Below, in pieces: positions 22,251 through 34,203 of a DNA stretch of 64,000 bases. Origin of the DNA: Ampelomyces quisqualis (taxonomy: Eukaryota > Ascomycota > Dothideomycetes > Pleosporales > Phaeosphaeriaceae); assembly GCA_018398575.1 (NCBI GenBank), contig JAGTXZ010000008.1:2046001-2110000 (forward strand), written 5' to 3'. The translations under genes were made by a program, and so were the position numbers. The first letter of the stretch is position 1; each line of letters begins with the position of its first letter. The notes beneath the pieces were generated by a model. That model saw only the letters and a program-made list of their open reading frames with translations. It made no database searches and was not told where the DNA came from.

Positions 22251-25104
22251 ACTCTTTAAATATAGATAAAGTTATAGAAAAAGAACAATTGCTACACTTA
22301 GAAAACAGAGTCTATAAAACATAGGATTAACAATAGACTACAAAGGTCTATAATACTTAAAAAGACTAAGAACTTACACTAGATAAGCTAGACATACACT
22401 TATTACTAGCTAGCCCTAAACTAGTGCGCTAGAATACAACAGTTAGAGAATTGTGTTTAGAGACAAACGCAGTTAGACTATATAAGACGTACTGTAACTT
22501 ACACATAAAGCAGATATACTATACTAATAATAGACAAGTATTAGTACTAAGCTCTATGCCTACAGAATACTAGGATAGAAAGGTAAACAAATTGTATTAA
22601 ATCTTGCTTACAGATAAATACCTACAGAATCTTTGTAATCTAAAACACAGACTTCTATTATAGATAGTATACAATAGTAACTACTACTTAACGCACTATA
22701 CTAGTAAAGTTAACTAATACTTTTTTTAGTAAAAGAAACCTTATAAGTACTAATAGTACAATTACCCTAAAGATACCTACGCAAATTACCTATACAATAA
22801 ACAAATTATAAGAAGTTTTCTTAATATATTAAAGGAAGAAAGTACATTTAACAGAATGCTTGTTAATAGTAACTGTATAAACTATACATAGTAGTTCTGC
22901 TTCCAACTAGAATACAAGAAGTATTACAATAATAAAGAAGCTAATAGATATAGGAAAAATAAGTCTTTTTTAGAGTTAACTTTAGACTCTAGAGAGATAC
23001 CTAGAGCTGCAACGCAATTAACTTAGCTAATCTTATTAAACTTATAGTAAGAGTTAACAAAACAAAGATAAAAGCGCTTTTAGATTTAAGATTGCAAGTA
23101 AACTATATTTTAGGCAATACTTTATTAAGAGCTAGGCTCTAACCTTATTAGAAACAACAATTATATAAACTTTATATTGCAAATAAAAAATAAATGCTTA
23201 ACAAGTTACTTATTAGATATAAGACTACTACAAAACTTAACATCTAAAGAGCTAAACAAAAGATATGCCTAGACGTCTTTAGATTAGCTGCCTATAACAT
23301 TATATTAGGACTTTTATAGTTTAGAGAAAATAGCTTACAAGTAGACTAAGAGAAAGAATCTATCTCTTTAGAGAATTATAACAACACAATAGATTCTAAG
23401 CCTACGCATTAGCTGCGTTTAATAGTAGATAAAAAGATAATTAACAATATTGCTTTAACTAAGACGTAGTTAAAGATACAACTAGTTAACTTAGATAATT
23501 AAGGAAGAAAAACTAATATGTTACAAGTTTTAGAGAAACGTATAACTCTTAATATACCTAAAGAATACAAAAAGTTTAAGAAACTATTTTTAGAAGAAAC
23601 AGGTCTAGAAGCACTGCCTAAGCATTAAGAGTAGGACTACAAAATTGTCTTAGAAGAAGAGAAAAGGCTAACCTTTAGATTAATCTACAAATTATTAGAA
23701 AAAGAGCTAGAAGCGCTCTAAGAACATATCTAAGTAAACCTAAAAAAAAGTTTTATCTAAGCATTAGAATTACTAGCTAGATACTTAATTATGTTTGTAC
23801 TAAAGAAGAACAGTAAACTACAACTATGTATTAACTTTTAAAAACTTAATAATATTACAGTTAAGAATTAATACTTACTACCTAATATTTTAGAACTATA
23901 GAATTAACTAGCCTATACAAAGATCTTTATAGCACTAGATTTAAAAGGCGCGTATAACTTTATACACATAAAGAAAGGCAAAGAATAAAAGACAGCGTTT
24001 AGAACACACTACAGCTACTATAAGTATTTAGTAATGCTATTTAGTCTTACTAACGCCTTAGCAACGTGTTAAGCACTTATTAATAATGTACTTAAAGAAC
24101 ACTTTAACATATTTGTTATAGCATACCTTAACAATATCCTTATTTATTTAGAAAATAAGAAAAAACATACAGAACATGTTTATACAGTCTTAACGCTACT
24201 AAAAAAGTTCTTTTTAGTAGTAGACTCTAACAAGTATAAATAGCGCTAGAAAGAAGTAGAATTCTTTAGGTGCATAGTTAAAAAGAACAAAGTACAAATA
24301 AGTAAGGACAAGATTAAAGTTATTAAAGATTAGCTAACGCCTACTACAGTTAAAGACATCTAATCTTTTTTAGACTTTGTTAACTTTAATTAATAGTTTA
24401 TTCAGAACTTCTTACTAATTGCTACACTACTTACTAAACTTACACAAAAAGACACACTTTAGAAATAGATAGAAAAACAAAGTTAGGCATTAAAGACGCT
24501 TAAAGACGCTTATATAGCACTACTTATTCTTATAGTATTTAAAAGTAAAGAACTGCTTAGATTTAAAACTAACGCATTAGATTTAGCAATTAGAATATGT
24601 GCAAAACAAGAATAAGATAAAAAATAGCACTTTATAGCCTACTATTTACAAAAGTTTATACTACTAAAAGAAAATTACAACGTATACAACAAAGAACTAC
24701 TTGCAATTATAGTAGCACTTAAACATTAGAGAATCTACGCAGAGAGTTGCTTAGATCTTACAATATACTTAGACTACAAAAACTTAACAACCTTTACTTT
24801 TACTAAAGTACTTAATTAGAGACAAGTATAATAGTTAGAGATGTTAGAACAATATAAGTTTAAAATTATCTATACACCTAAAAAAGACAATAGCAGAGTA
24901 GACGCTCTTAGCTAAAGATTAGACATTGCTAGAACTAAAACTATTAACAGCTTAAGTATCCTTAAAAGATAAGATAACAGATCTCTTAGACTAGTAAAAT
25001 ATATTAATAATCTAACTATAAAGATTAAAATTAATATCTTAGAAGAACTACAGGAATTAATTATACGTTAACACTATAATAATATAGTACACAGTTATCT
25101 TAGA
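22250..25104 (+). pseudogene. Pol relic of the outer gypsy element: protease region, reverse transcriptase, RNase H
   Basis: The protease region (about 22250-23500) is too damaged to show its active site. Reverse transcriptase spans about 23620-24360: KLRLCINFKKLNNITV-like near 23815, FIALDLKGAYNFIHI near 23926, and the catalytic box as AYLNNILIYL at 24121-24150. The two Asp of the usual Y-x-D-D have become Asn through G-to-A changes in TGA and CGA contexts. RNase H covers about 24470-24910 and ends with IIYTPKKDNSRVDALS, matching the family's conserved 'N-x-x-A-D-x-L-S-R'. The coding line breaks at 25104 where the inner element enters and resumes as integrase at 32000. Confidence 0.92.
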
Positions 25105-25109
25105 GTAAG
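25105..25109 (+). repeat. Target-site duplication GTAAG of the inner gypsy element, left
   Basis: GTAAG also follows the right LTR at 31995-31999. Confidence 0.93.
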
Positions 25110-25391
25110 TGTAAGAGGTTTGTATAGCAGCAAAGTTACAAGATAACAATAGCAGTATAGGTAGAAGTTAGTTAATTTCTATTCTGCTACTTTAGTGCAG
25201 AACTGCCCTTTTGTAGATATAACTAGGCGCGTGTCCTTATAACTAGAATGCACTAGGTCTACACTAGCGTAGCGCTGTTAAGACGCTAGGGTAGCTATAT
25301 GTGTCCTACGCGTAAGAACGCTAGGGTAGTGTTGTTGTAGCGCAGGCGCATTGCTGCACAACTAACAGCTCTACGCTATAGCATTTTTATA
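25110..25391 (-). repeat. LTR of the inner gypsy element, left copy (3' LTR in element orientation)
   Basis: This matches 31713-31994 base for base in length, with mostly transition differences. It contains a GC-rich core with ACGCTAG repeats, such as GCGCTGTTAAGACGCTAG. Confidence 0.96.
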
Positions 25392-25460
25392 ATTATTTTC
25401 TTTTCTCTAAAATTACTGTTCTAGCAATTTATATAATATTAGGTCTTATTAGCGTGTGCT

Positions 25461-26740
25461 TAACGTTGTTATTGTAAGGGCTATTATTATGCTAAGGCTA
25501 AAACTCTAAGTAAATCTAAGAGGTAGCTAGTAGCTATAGTAATAGCAGAATTATAGTAGAACTTTATGTGCCTAATCTTTTCTACTTTCTTAGTAACAAT
25601 TATATTACTATTACTACTACACTATTTTCTAGCTCTACGCTATTATAACTCTGTTGCTCTTACATTAATTACTATAAGTACTATACCTATACTGCCTACT
25701 ACTTTTACTATTCTTGTAAGTAGTGTAACGCTAGCGTTACAACGTTGCTAACTTAGCGTTTAGGCTATATCTATTGCCTGCTGCAGTAGCGTCTCTAATA
25801 TTAAGCTAGCTAAGCTAGTTTACCTGCGTTATGCTAAGAGTCTAAAGATTAATAGCATAGCGTATAACTATATCTCTAGCAGCCTGCAGTGCAATAGGTG
25901 CGCTTATAAGAAGAAGTCTTACACTCTAGTGCTACTAAGTTTTATTAAGGGCTAGAATGCTCTATACTAGTAGTAGTAGCGCTTTACTACTAATAAGGCT
26001 AGAGTAGACTTAGATGTTAACGCGTAGGAGACAGCGTTGCGCTAGTAGACTACCTTAGTAGAGCTTTTCCTCTATAAGGAGGTTAAGTTTAGAGGTTGCT
26101 ATTAGCCTAAGGGTAATAAGATCTAAATCTTGTAGGTTAAGGTAACTAACTACTTTTCTACTATAGTAGAGAGTATCTTTAATCTCTTGTAGGCCTAGGT
26201 AAGTTATTTTTTTTCTTTCTTGCAGTTGCTGCGCTGTTATTCTAACGTTATCTAGGCTGATCTACTACTGCTTAGTAAGGCTAACGCGTAGTCTAATTCT
26301 AACCTTAATTTAGAAGGCGCTGCTAGCAACTAGAGCTCTAATTCTAGAAGGTGTAAGAAGCAGGAAGAGAAGAGAGATAAAACCTCTCCTTCTTAGAGCT
26401 CTACTCTTACGCTTTCTTTCTCTAAAGGAAAAGGTAAAGCTAAAGGCAAGGCTAAGGCTAAGGCTAAGGCTAAGGCCCTTAGGAAACGCCTAGCTAAGTC
26501 CTAGCTATTTAGGCAGCCTCTTTTTAAGCGCTCTACTACTAAGGGCAAGCTAAAGCGCTCTTAACGCGCTGCTACTACGCTGTTAACTTGCAAGCTAGTA
26601 AGTAATCTAGGTAAAGCTACTATAGAGAGGCAGAAAGGTATAGGAGAGGTTAAGAGAGAGAATAAGGAGGGTAGTAGAGATAAGTTCTCTATCCCTAAGA
26701 ACCTAGATAATAAGGACTTCCTAGAGTAAGCTAGCGTTTA
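25461..26740 (+). pseudogene. Antisense accessory gene in the inner gypsy element, unidentified
   Basis: This lies between the integrase end and an LTR, on the strand opposite to gag-pol. Read through few stops, it begins with a hydrophobic and Leu/Thr-rich part (25566-25751 is fully open). A Cys cluster reading QCNRCAYKKKSYT follows near 25888-25926, where the last Tyr was probably Cys (C-x2-C-x6-C, the first half of a fungal Zn2Cys6-type pattern). A Lys/Ala run, GKGKAKGKAKAKAKAKA, lies near 26420-26475. The tail is charged and ends near DNKDFLE at 26705-26728. Stops are far rarer than in the pol relic. This could be a nucleic-acid binding accessory protein; I do not recognise the family. 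Confidence 0.55.
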
Positions 26741-26860
26741 TGCCTAGTTGCGCTACTTAGGCGCTGGCGTTGCGCTGCTAAAGCGCCTAGTTTTTTCTTT
26801 TTTCTTTTTTCCTTTGTTTTTCCTTTTGTTTTTTCTGTATATTAATTTGTAATAATAATT
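26741..26860. other. Pyrimidine-rich stretch between antisense gene and integrase end
   Basis: A run rich in T with some C (about 26785-26840) reads as a purine tract on the minus strand. It lies 3' of integrase but over 1 kb from the LTR, so it is probably not the polypurine primer site. Confidence 0.35.
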
Positions 26861-26864
26861 AATC

Positions 26865-29800
26865 TCCTCTCTAGTTATACTTCTCTATAAGTAATTTGTC
26901 TATATCTTTTTAATTAACCTACTTGTTATATTCTAGTAGCTAGCCTTTCTATTTAACTAGGTAATTTACTAAACGTCTATTACGCTGCTTTGCTAGAATA
27001 GCTTTAACCTTATAGTGTTGCTCTAGCTTATTACTATTGTCTAGGTTAACAGGCCTAGGTAGAATTAATTCTTCTTCCTCTCTTAACACAAATAGCTAGA
27101 GCAAGGACGTATAGAATATAAGGTAGATCTTTATGTATAATAGGAGTAAGATTCTAAAAGCTTGTAAGCTAATTTGCTTATTTACTAGAAAGAGGCCTAT
27201 CTAGCGCAGTAACAGCTTTTTGCTAGCGCTGCGCAGGCGTAGATGCTTTGTTAATAAGAGGATCTTATTCTCTAGCTTAAACCTTTAAGGCCTGTATTTC
27301 TTATTATAGTATTGTTCTTAGTATTGTAAACTTTTGTTTTAGTAATTAGCTAAAGCGTTCTAAGTTTGCATAAGCTTCTGCAACCTTTCTTTAATACTAG
27401 AAACTTTAGTAGGCGCTATTGGCTTGCAGTTAAGGCGCAGGTAGAACCTATAGCAGGCAAAGAATAGAGATACTCTTAATGTAGCCTGTCTAGCATTATT
27501 ATATGCAAACTCTACTAGTAACAGAAGGTGTACCTAATTATTAGGTTAATTGCCTATAAAAGCCCTTAAGTATTGCTCTAGTGTTTAATTTTAACGCTCT
27601 ATTTAGCTATCTATTTATAAATAGAAGGTAGTACTAAGCTAGCGCTTTACCTTTGCTACAAAGTAGAAGTCTACCTAGAACTAAGAAGTAAAGACACTCT
27701 CTTAATCTAATATAATACCTTTAGGTAAGCCAAAGAATTATATAACGTATTCTAAGAATAGATCTGCTAATTATAAGGTAGTAACTGTTTTTTGTGTAGA
27801 GATATACTTAGCTATTTTTGTATACCTGTTAACTATAACAAGTATTGCGTTGTACACAACGCTATAGCGCTTAGCTAGCAGTAGGCCTATAACAAAATCT
27901 ATTGTAATTTCTTGCTATAGTCTCTAAGGTTAAAGAAGCGTGTTTAACACGCTAGCAGGGCGCTACTTAAGTAACTTTGTGCCTTAGCACACTAAGCAAG
28001 AGTTAATATACTCCTTAAGCTCTTTCTTAAGCCTAGGCTAATAGTAGTATTAGGCTACAAGCTTAAGCGTTTTGGCCTACCTAAAATAGCTAGTAAGTAG
28101 ATTGTTGTAATACAGCTTAAGGAGCTTAGCCTTAAAGGCTAGCTCTAGTAGAATATATAGTTAGTCCTTAAACTAAAGGCTGCCTAAAGCGTTAAGCTTC
28201 TAGTGCCTTAGGCGTTTGCTAGCGCATTAATAGGCAGACGCTAGGGATTTAACGTCCCTGCGTATTACAACTACTTCTAAGTTATTCTGTTATACTTATA
28301 CACAGATTTTAAAGAAGAACTTAGGAAGTTCCTTATAAGCTAACTTCTTTAAGGCTGCAGCTCTTACTTGTAACTACGTAACCCTTTAGGCTATTACTAG
28401 TCTGCCTTTAGAAATCTCCTAATTAGGGCTATAGCTTCTAGCTATTGCCTTAACGCTGTGTGTTAGGCTTATAGAAATATCTTTACTAAGATATAGAGTG
28501 CCTGCTTACTATTAAGCTGTTGTCTAGCTTCTTACTAACGCTAGCTCCTTACTAGGTAGCTTAGCTTAGGTTTCTGCTAGCTGCAACTTCTTTTGCAGTG
28601 CTAGCAATATATCTAATAGTTAAACATCTAGCGTATTGCTGTTGTCTATAGGTTGCCTTAAAGGCCTGTCTGCAGGATTTGTTTTTCTAGACTAATACTT
28701 AATCTTAAAGTTGTAAGCAGCTAGCTTTATTGCCTAGCTAGCCTATCTTTTAGACAGAGTTAACGTGCCTATAAAGCCGCGTAGGTTGTTATAGTCTGTC
28801 TATATTTCTAACCAAATTACTAGCCTCTTAACATAGTAACGCTAGTGCTACACTGCTATAATAATAGTAAGAAGCTCTAGGTTGTATATATAGTAGTTCC
28901 TTTCTATAGGTAAGAGCTTTCTTAACTAGAAGGCTACAGGGTGCTAGTTTCTATCTGTATAGAGTTAAGAGAAGATACCTACTACTCTCTAAATAGAGGC
29001 ATTAGTTTCTAACTTAGATAGAAGTGTATAATTGTAGTGCTGCAGGATAGGCGTAGTTGCAAACCTGTTATATAGCTAGCGCTTTGCTTTCTCTGTAGCG
29101 TTAGGCTAGTTAAAAGGACTAGACTTCTTCCCTTAAACTAATTCTTTTAGAAGATTAGTAATTAGGCTAATAATAACAGAGAAACTCTATATAAAGTGTT
29201 AATAGAAGTTTATAAAGCCTAGGAAGACTTAAACATTCTTAAAGGACGTTAGCGTAGGCTAATTAATAACTACGCAAACCTGTTCTAGATCTATTATAAC
29301 ACTATTAAGGCGCACAATAAACCCTAGAAACTTAACTTAGTTAGTAGTAAAGGTATACTTTTTTAAGTTAACAAAAAGACTGTATTCTCTTAGCTTAGCA
29401 AGTACTTTTCTTACTTGTTTCTAATAATCCTCTCTCTTTTAAGAAAAGATTAGAATATTATTAAGATAGACAACGCAAAAGATATCTAAATATAAGGCTA
29501 AGGCTCTATTAATATACCTCTAGAACGTAGCAGGCGCGTTAGTTAGCCTAAAGGGCATAACTATGTACTTAAAGTAGCTGTATTGCGTGCAAAACGCTGT
29601 CTTCTACTTATTGCCTTACTAGATCCTAATCTAGTAATACGCATTCTTAAGATTAAGCTTAGTAAACTTTACTAATCTACAAAGCTAATTAAGAGTTTTT
29701 CTAATTAAGGGAAGAGCTAGTCTATTCTTCTTAGTAACTTAATTAAGGCCTTAATAATCTACGCAAAGGCGTAGCGTTCTATCTTTTTTAGGTACAAATA

Positions 29801-30600
29801 GAATAGGTGCTCTTGCAGGGCTTATACTTTCTTAGATCTAGCCTAGGCTTTGCGCTGTTGCTAAGTAGTCGCGCAGTACGCTTAGCTTCTTTAGTAAGAG
29901 GTTATAGAGTAGCCTATATAGAGCTATAGTTCCTTTTTCTAACTTAATAGCGTAGTTGCCTCTATAGTGCTGCAGCAGCGCGTTAGTAGTGTTACTATTT
30001 GCAATATCTTTAAAATCCTTAAGTTTAATAGGCTATAATAGGTATTTAGCAAAAGAAAATTGTAGACTGCCTACTAGGACTGCGTACACGCTTAGCTTGT
30101 TATAAAGAGATCCTATAAAGGTTTTTACGTCTTTAACTCTTATTGTATTAGTGTTAAGCTTATAGCGCTACTACTTTAACTTGCAGTTAATAATAACGCG
30201 CTCTTCTTTTAGGCTTAGTAGACCTAAAATAACAGGTTATGCTGCATTAGCAATCCTGTATAAGATAGTAGTAAAGGACTTAGTTATACTCTAGTTGTCC
30301 TTTATTATTAGATAAGCTTAATAAGTATAGAAGCTAGGTATAGTGCTTAAGTTAGGTAAGTAGATAGTTAGTAGCGCAGCGCTGTTAATACAAGAAAGAT
30401 TTTTAAGTAAAGTAACTCTTTTGTTAATAGTGCTAAGTTCTGCACTATAGTTAATTAGGATTTGTATAGGCTGCGCAGCGCTGTTGTTACGCAGCGTCCT
30501 AAGTACTTTAATATAATCTTCTTATTATAGTAGAACTTAGGCTGTTAAGAGAGAGGCTTTTCTTAGGCCTACTTATTTTTTATTTGTATTGCGTTTAAAC
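26865..30600 (-). pseudogene. Pol relic of the inner gypsy element: reverse transcriptase, RNase H, integrase, chromodomain
   Basis: Read right to left, reverse transcriptase spans about 30000-29300, with the catalytic box as VVYLNNILIFS at 29442-29487 (both catalytic Asp changed to Asn). RNase H follows to about 28640. The integrase zinc-binding part (CLVC) is near 27990. The DDE core is visible as TIDFVIGLLLAKRYS near 27890, VIVNRYTKIAKY near 27820 (second Asp now Asn), and QIERQNQTLEQYLRAF-like near 27590, where the catalytic Glu survives. The C-terminus reads KVKAILAKQRNRRLVNYLVQ then KGQLLEYNK near 26890-27030, a chromodomain, which in such elements steers integration to particular chromatin. 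Stops are mostly TAG. Confidence 0.93.
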
Positions 30601-31690
30601 TAGTAACAGAAGAAGAGCTGTTAAGCCTTAATCTACACTCTCTAGCCTAATAGCCTATCTTACTGCAATAGTAGTAGGCGTTAGTTAGCTTTAGGCTTAG
30701 GTTTACAGTGCTAGCGATACAACGTTATAGAGCTGTTGCGTCTAGTTTAGGCTGCAAAGTTTTTCCTGTACTAGGCGTTCTATGTGTGCAATAGTATAGT
30801 AATAGTATACTACTACTATAGCGTAAGTTGTCTTCTAGCGTTACAGCGTGTTTAACAAGTTCTCTGCAGGTAGTAGAGAACTTAGTGTAGTTAAAGAGGG
30901 CTACTCTAATCTTTAGGTAGAGTTTACTGTATAAGTGTATTACTAGGTATTTCTACTTATAAGAGAGATTTACCTAATTTTCTAAAGTAGATAAATAGGC
31001 TGCAAATTTATTTACTGTTTAGCTGTTCTTTTAGGATGCCTTTTAATACTATATAGTAACTTAAAGCTCTCTATTTATAGAGCTCTTAATCTAATTAAGT
31101 AGAAAAGATATTATATTACGCTACGCTAGCGTTTTACTGTTATCTTTCTATTTCCTCTATATCTATATCTGTTAAAACGTAGTTTGTAAGTACTAGAGGG
31201 TAAAAGTAATCTTTTAGTCCTTAAGCTAAAAGGCTAAGAGATCTAATTAAAAGGCAATAGATAGCCTAGCCTTAAAGTTCTAATACTCTCTAATTCTTTT
31301 GCCTTTAAAGACAGGGATTTTCTTAATCTTTAGCCTGCGCCCTAGTAGCGCTAATAGGTTAAGTTAGGGGCGTTGCGCTAGTAGAGACGTGTTGCGTTCA
31401 ACTAGGAGGGTTAGTAGATCTAGTTTATTTAGAGCGCCTAAAAGCTGTTTAAGAGGAAGAAAAGGCTGTTTACCTGCTAATAATTACTCTTATTAGCGTA
31501 CTTTCTCCTCTAAAGTCTAGATCTTAGCTTACTTCTTAAGCTCTTAGCGCTAGCGCTTTAGCTGCGCTAAGCGTTCACCTAGGCTAAGCATTAATTTCTT
31601 ATTAAGAGTATTTTCCCTTAATAGGTTAGCTAGTAGGCTTAAAGGCAGATCTTAATCTATTGTTATTAAGTAACTAGGCTGCTATCCTTT
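30601..31690 (-). pseudogene. Gag relic of the inner gypsy element
   Basis: Read right to left, KYLVIHLYSKLYLKIRVALF near 30960-30900 and TTCRELVKHAVTLED near 30870-30830 match the helical gag core of fungal gypsy elements. A zinc knuckle near 30685-30625 reads YYYCSKIGYQARECRL, so part of the Cys-x2-Cys-x4-His-x4-Cys pattern survives. The 5' part (31690-31300) includes Leu/Lys/Glu-rich, coiled-coil-like sequence. It lies directly inside the right LTR, as expected for gag. Confidence 0.85.
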
Positions 31691-31712
31691 TGCAAGATAG
31701 AGGAATTAAAAC

Positions 31713-31994
31713 TATAAGAGGTTTGTATAGCAGCAAAGTTACAAGATAACAATAGCAGTACAAGTAGAAGTAAGTTAATTTCTATTCTGCTACTTTAGTG
31801 CAGAACTGCCCTTTTGTAGATATAACTAGGCGCGTGTCTTTACAACTAGAATATACTAAGTCTACGCTAGCATAGCGCTGTTAAGACGCTAGAGCAGCTA
31901 TGCGTGTCTTACGCGTAAGAACGCTAGAGTAGTGTTGTTGTAGCGCAGGCGCATTGCTGCGCAACTAACAGCTCTACGCTGTAGCATTCTTATA
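31713..31994 (-). repeat. LTR of the inner gypsy element, right copy (5' LTR in element orientation)
   Basis: 282 bases matching 25110-25391. The first dinucleotide TG has become TA. GTAAG follows at 31995-31999. Confidence 0.96.
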
Positions 31995-31999
31995 GTAAG

Positions 32000-33017
32000 C
32001 TAAACTATAGAACTAATTTAACAGAATTACTAGTTTAAAAATATAAAGGACAAGATAAGCGCTTACATTAAGAAATATGCAGACTGTTAATATAACAAAC
32101 ATAGTCTATACGCACTTTACAAAGAAATATAGCTAATAGAGCTCTTAACTAAGCCTTAGACAAACATATTAATAGACTTTGTAACAAGACTACTACTGTT
32201 AAAAGACTCTGCTACAAGATTAGCCTATAACACTATTATAGTTATAGTAGATTGCTTTACTAAATACGCTATAATACTACTTTTTTAATAAGACTACACA
32301 GCTGTTTAGCTAGTGCACGTACTTAAGGATAGACTTATTAGATACTATAGCATACTAAAGTTAATTATTAGCAATTAAGACAAACTCTTTACGTTAAATT
32401 ATTAGACTACCTTAATAGCGGAAATTAGGATGTAACAGAAGCTATTAGCAGCTTACTATCCTTAAACTAATAGCTAAACAAAAAGAATAAACAGAACTAT
32501 AAAAATGTATCTTAAGATATATAGTAACTTGCAACAGACAAATTAGGTCTAACTATTACTAATAGTACAGTTAGCTTATAACAACAAATTGTCTAAAGCT
32601 ACAGGCAAGACGCTATACTTTGCAAACTACAGATAACATCTAAATTTCTTTACAAGAACACTACTTAGCTCAAAAGCTAAAGCTGCTATACAGATAGTAG
32701 AAGAAATAAAGAAAACTTATATTAAAATAAAAGAACAAATATAACACGCTTAGACATAAAGCATCTTATATGTTAATAGAAAACAAAAAACAACACTTTA
32801 GCTAAAAGAGTAAAATAAGGTGTATCTTTATACTAAAAATCTACGCATAAAACAACTAAGCAAAGGACTTAACTATATTAAAGTTAGACTGTTTTTAATT
32901 TTAAAAAGAAACAGACTAGTTACATATATACTTAAGCTTCTGCTAGATACAAAGATCTACCTTAGATTCTACGTAAGCCTACTAAAACTAGCTAACCTAG
33001 AAACACTATTACAGTAA
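32000..33017 (+). pseudogene. Integrase relic of the outer gypsy element, 3' half of pol
   Basis: This continues the outer pol interrupted at 25104. The DDE core reads NILIDFVTRLLLL near 32165-32205 and IIVIVDCFTKYA near 32234-32270, with both catalytic Asp retained. The third catalytic position, in TKRINRTIKMYL near 32480-32515, has Glu changed to Lys. The C-terminal domain (32820-33017) is the longest open remnant in the element; it reads VYLYTKNLRIKQ near the start and FYVSLLKLANLETLLQ at the end, matching the 'F-H-V-S-L-L' ending typical of fungal gypsy integrases. Confidence 0.92.
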
Positions 33018-33723
33018 ACCTTTTGCTATAAACTTAAAGAAGAAAATAAATTTAAAGTTAAAAAAATAATAACACACTAAGACAATAACTATGAAAAAGA
33101 ATACTTAGTTAAATAGTTAAGATATAACAATACAAAAAACATATAAAAACTAAAAACAAACTTAACAGACTGCTGCTAACTCTTAACGCAGTATAAGTAA
33201 CAGGTTTACCTAAGTACAAAGGCACACAAGCCTCTTATACGTTGTTAACTATGCTATCTATAGAACTCTAAGTAAAAGGTAATAATGTTATTTTACTAAA
33301 AGATAGTATAGCCTCCTAACGTTTAAGTTGTTAAATAGACGTTTCCTCTACAGAGATAGCCTCTACTACCTAAGCAGCGTTTTCTTTTAACAAACGCTGT
33401 GCCTCTTGCTCTTCTTGCTAAAGCGCATCTAGATGCGCTTATAGACAATCTTTTTCTACCTTAATAACTAACTATTTATTTTTAAATATGTAGATATTAT
33501 AATCTTTTACATTTAAGCAATTGCACTTGCTGCACCTTCTACAACAAATATGTACTAAACAAATATAATTAGCTAGTTAATAGTTATAACAAGCTACAGG
33601 CATAACATTACTAAAGATATTAATAAAAGAAGAAAGTTCTAGTTAACGTTAAGTACTAGATTTAGAAAGGACCTTTAGCATAATAAAGACTCTAAGAACA
33701 AAGTCTAAGAGAAAGAAAGATAG
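33018..33723 (+). other. 3' region of the outer gypsy element before its LTR
   Basis: A degenerate frame continues after integrase and includes acidic/basic stretches but no recognisable domain. AAGAGAAAGAAAGATAG just before the LTR is purine-rich and would fit a polypurine tract. Confidence 0.5.
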
Positions 33724-34198
33724 TGTTACAACCTATAAGCTACTAGGCTCTAGCTCTACTAAAGCGCTCTCTCTTAAGTAAGAACAACTAGAGAGAACAC
33801 CTTGTACTATACTACTAATTAGTTACTAGACTAAGCTACTTTCTCTGCTCTCTTGCTTAACATAGAGCTAACAGAGTAAGATGCTCTTTCTACTTTCTCT
33901 AATCTTATAGAGTATATAGAGCACACAAAGTAAAGGTAGAACCTCTTTAGTATATAAGAACTACAATAAGCCTTTATAGATTATTGTATTTAACTTATAT
34001 TACAGACGCTTAAGTTAGTTATATTAAGCTATCTAACTATTGTTACTCTTTTTAGAAAGCCTTAGCCTTTACTATCTTAGTAACAATACCCTTTGTATCT
34101 AAAGCAACTCTACACCTATCCGCAAAAACTAACCTTAGCTGTATCCCTAGTCTACACTAGCATTCTTATTGTTTGCTACTAGACCAACAGTCTTAACA
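33724..34198 (+). repeat. 3' LTR of the outer gypsy element
   Basis: 475 bases matching 20498-20972, followed by the target duplication GTAGC at 34199-34203. Confidence 0.96.
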
Positions 34199-34203
34199 GT
34201 AGC

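Larger units (their letters stand above)
25110..31994 (-). mobile_element. Inner chromodomain-type Ty3/gypsy element, nested in reverse
   Basis: This is a 6885-bp element with two 282-bp direct LTRs (25110-25391 and 31713-31994), flanked by GTAAG on both sides. Gag, pol and integrase lie on the minus strand, so transcription ran right to left, opposite to the host element. An extra plus-strand gene sits between the integrase end and the downstream LTR. LTR ends read TGTAAGAGG and TTTTATA; the expected terminal TTACA has become TTATA. Confidence 0.96.
20498..34198 (+). mobile_element. Outer Ty3/gypsy LTR retrotransposon, RIP-degraded and itself interrupted
   Basis: Two 475-bp direct long terminal repeats (20498-20972 and 33724-34198) begin TGTTACAACC and end TTAACA. 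They are flanked by a 5-bp target duplication GTAGC (20493-20497 and 34199-34203). Removing the inner element and its 5-bp duplication leaves about 6.8 kb, an ordinary gypsy length. Gag, reverse transcriptase, RNase H and integrase follow in gypsy order on the plus strand. Copies A (near 4478) and C (50708-50712) carry the uninterrupted site, which proves the insertion. Confidence 0.97.
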
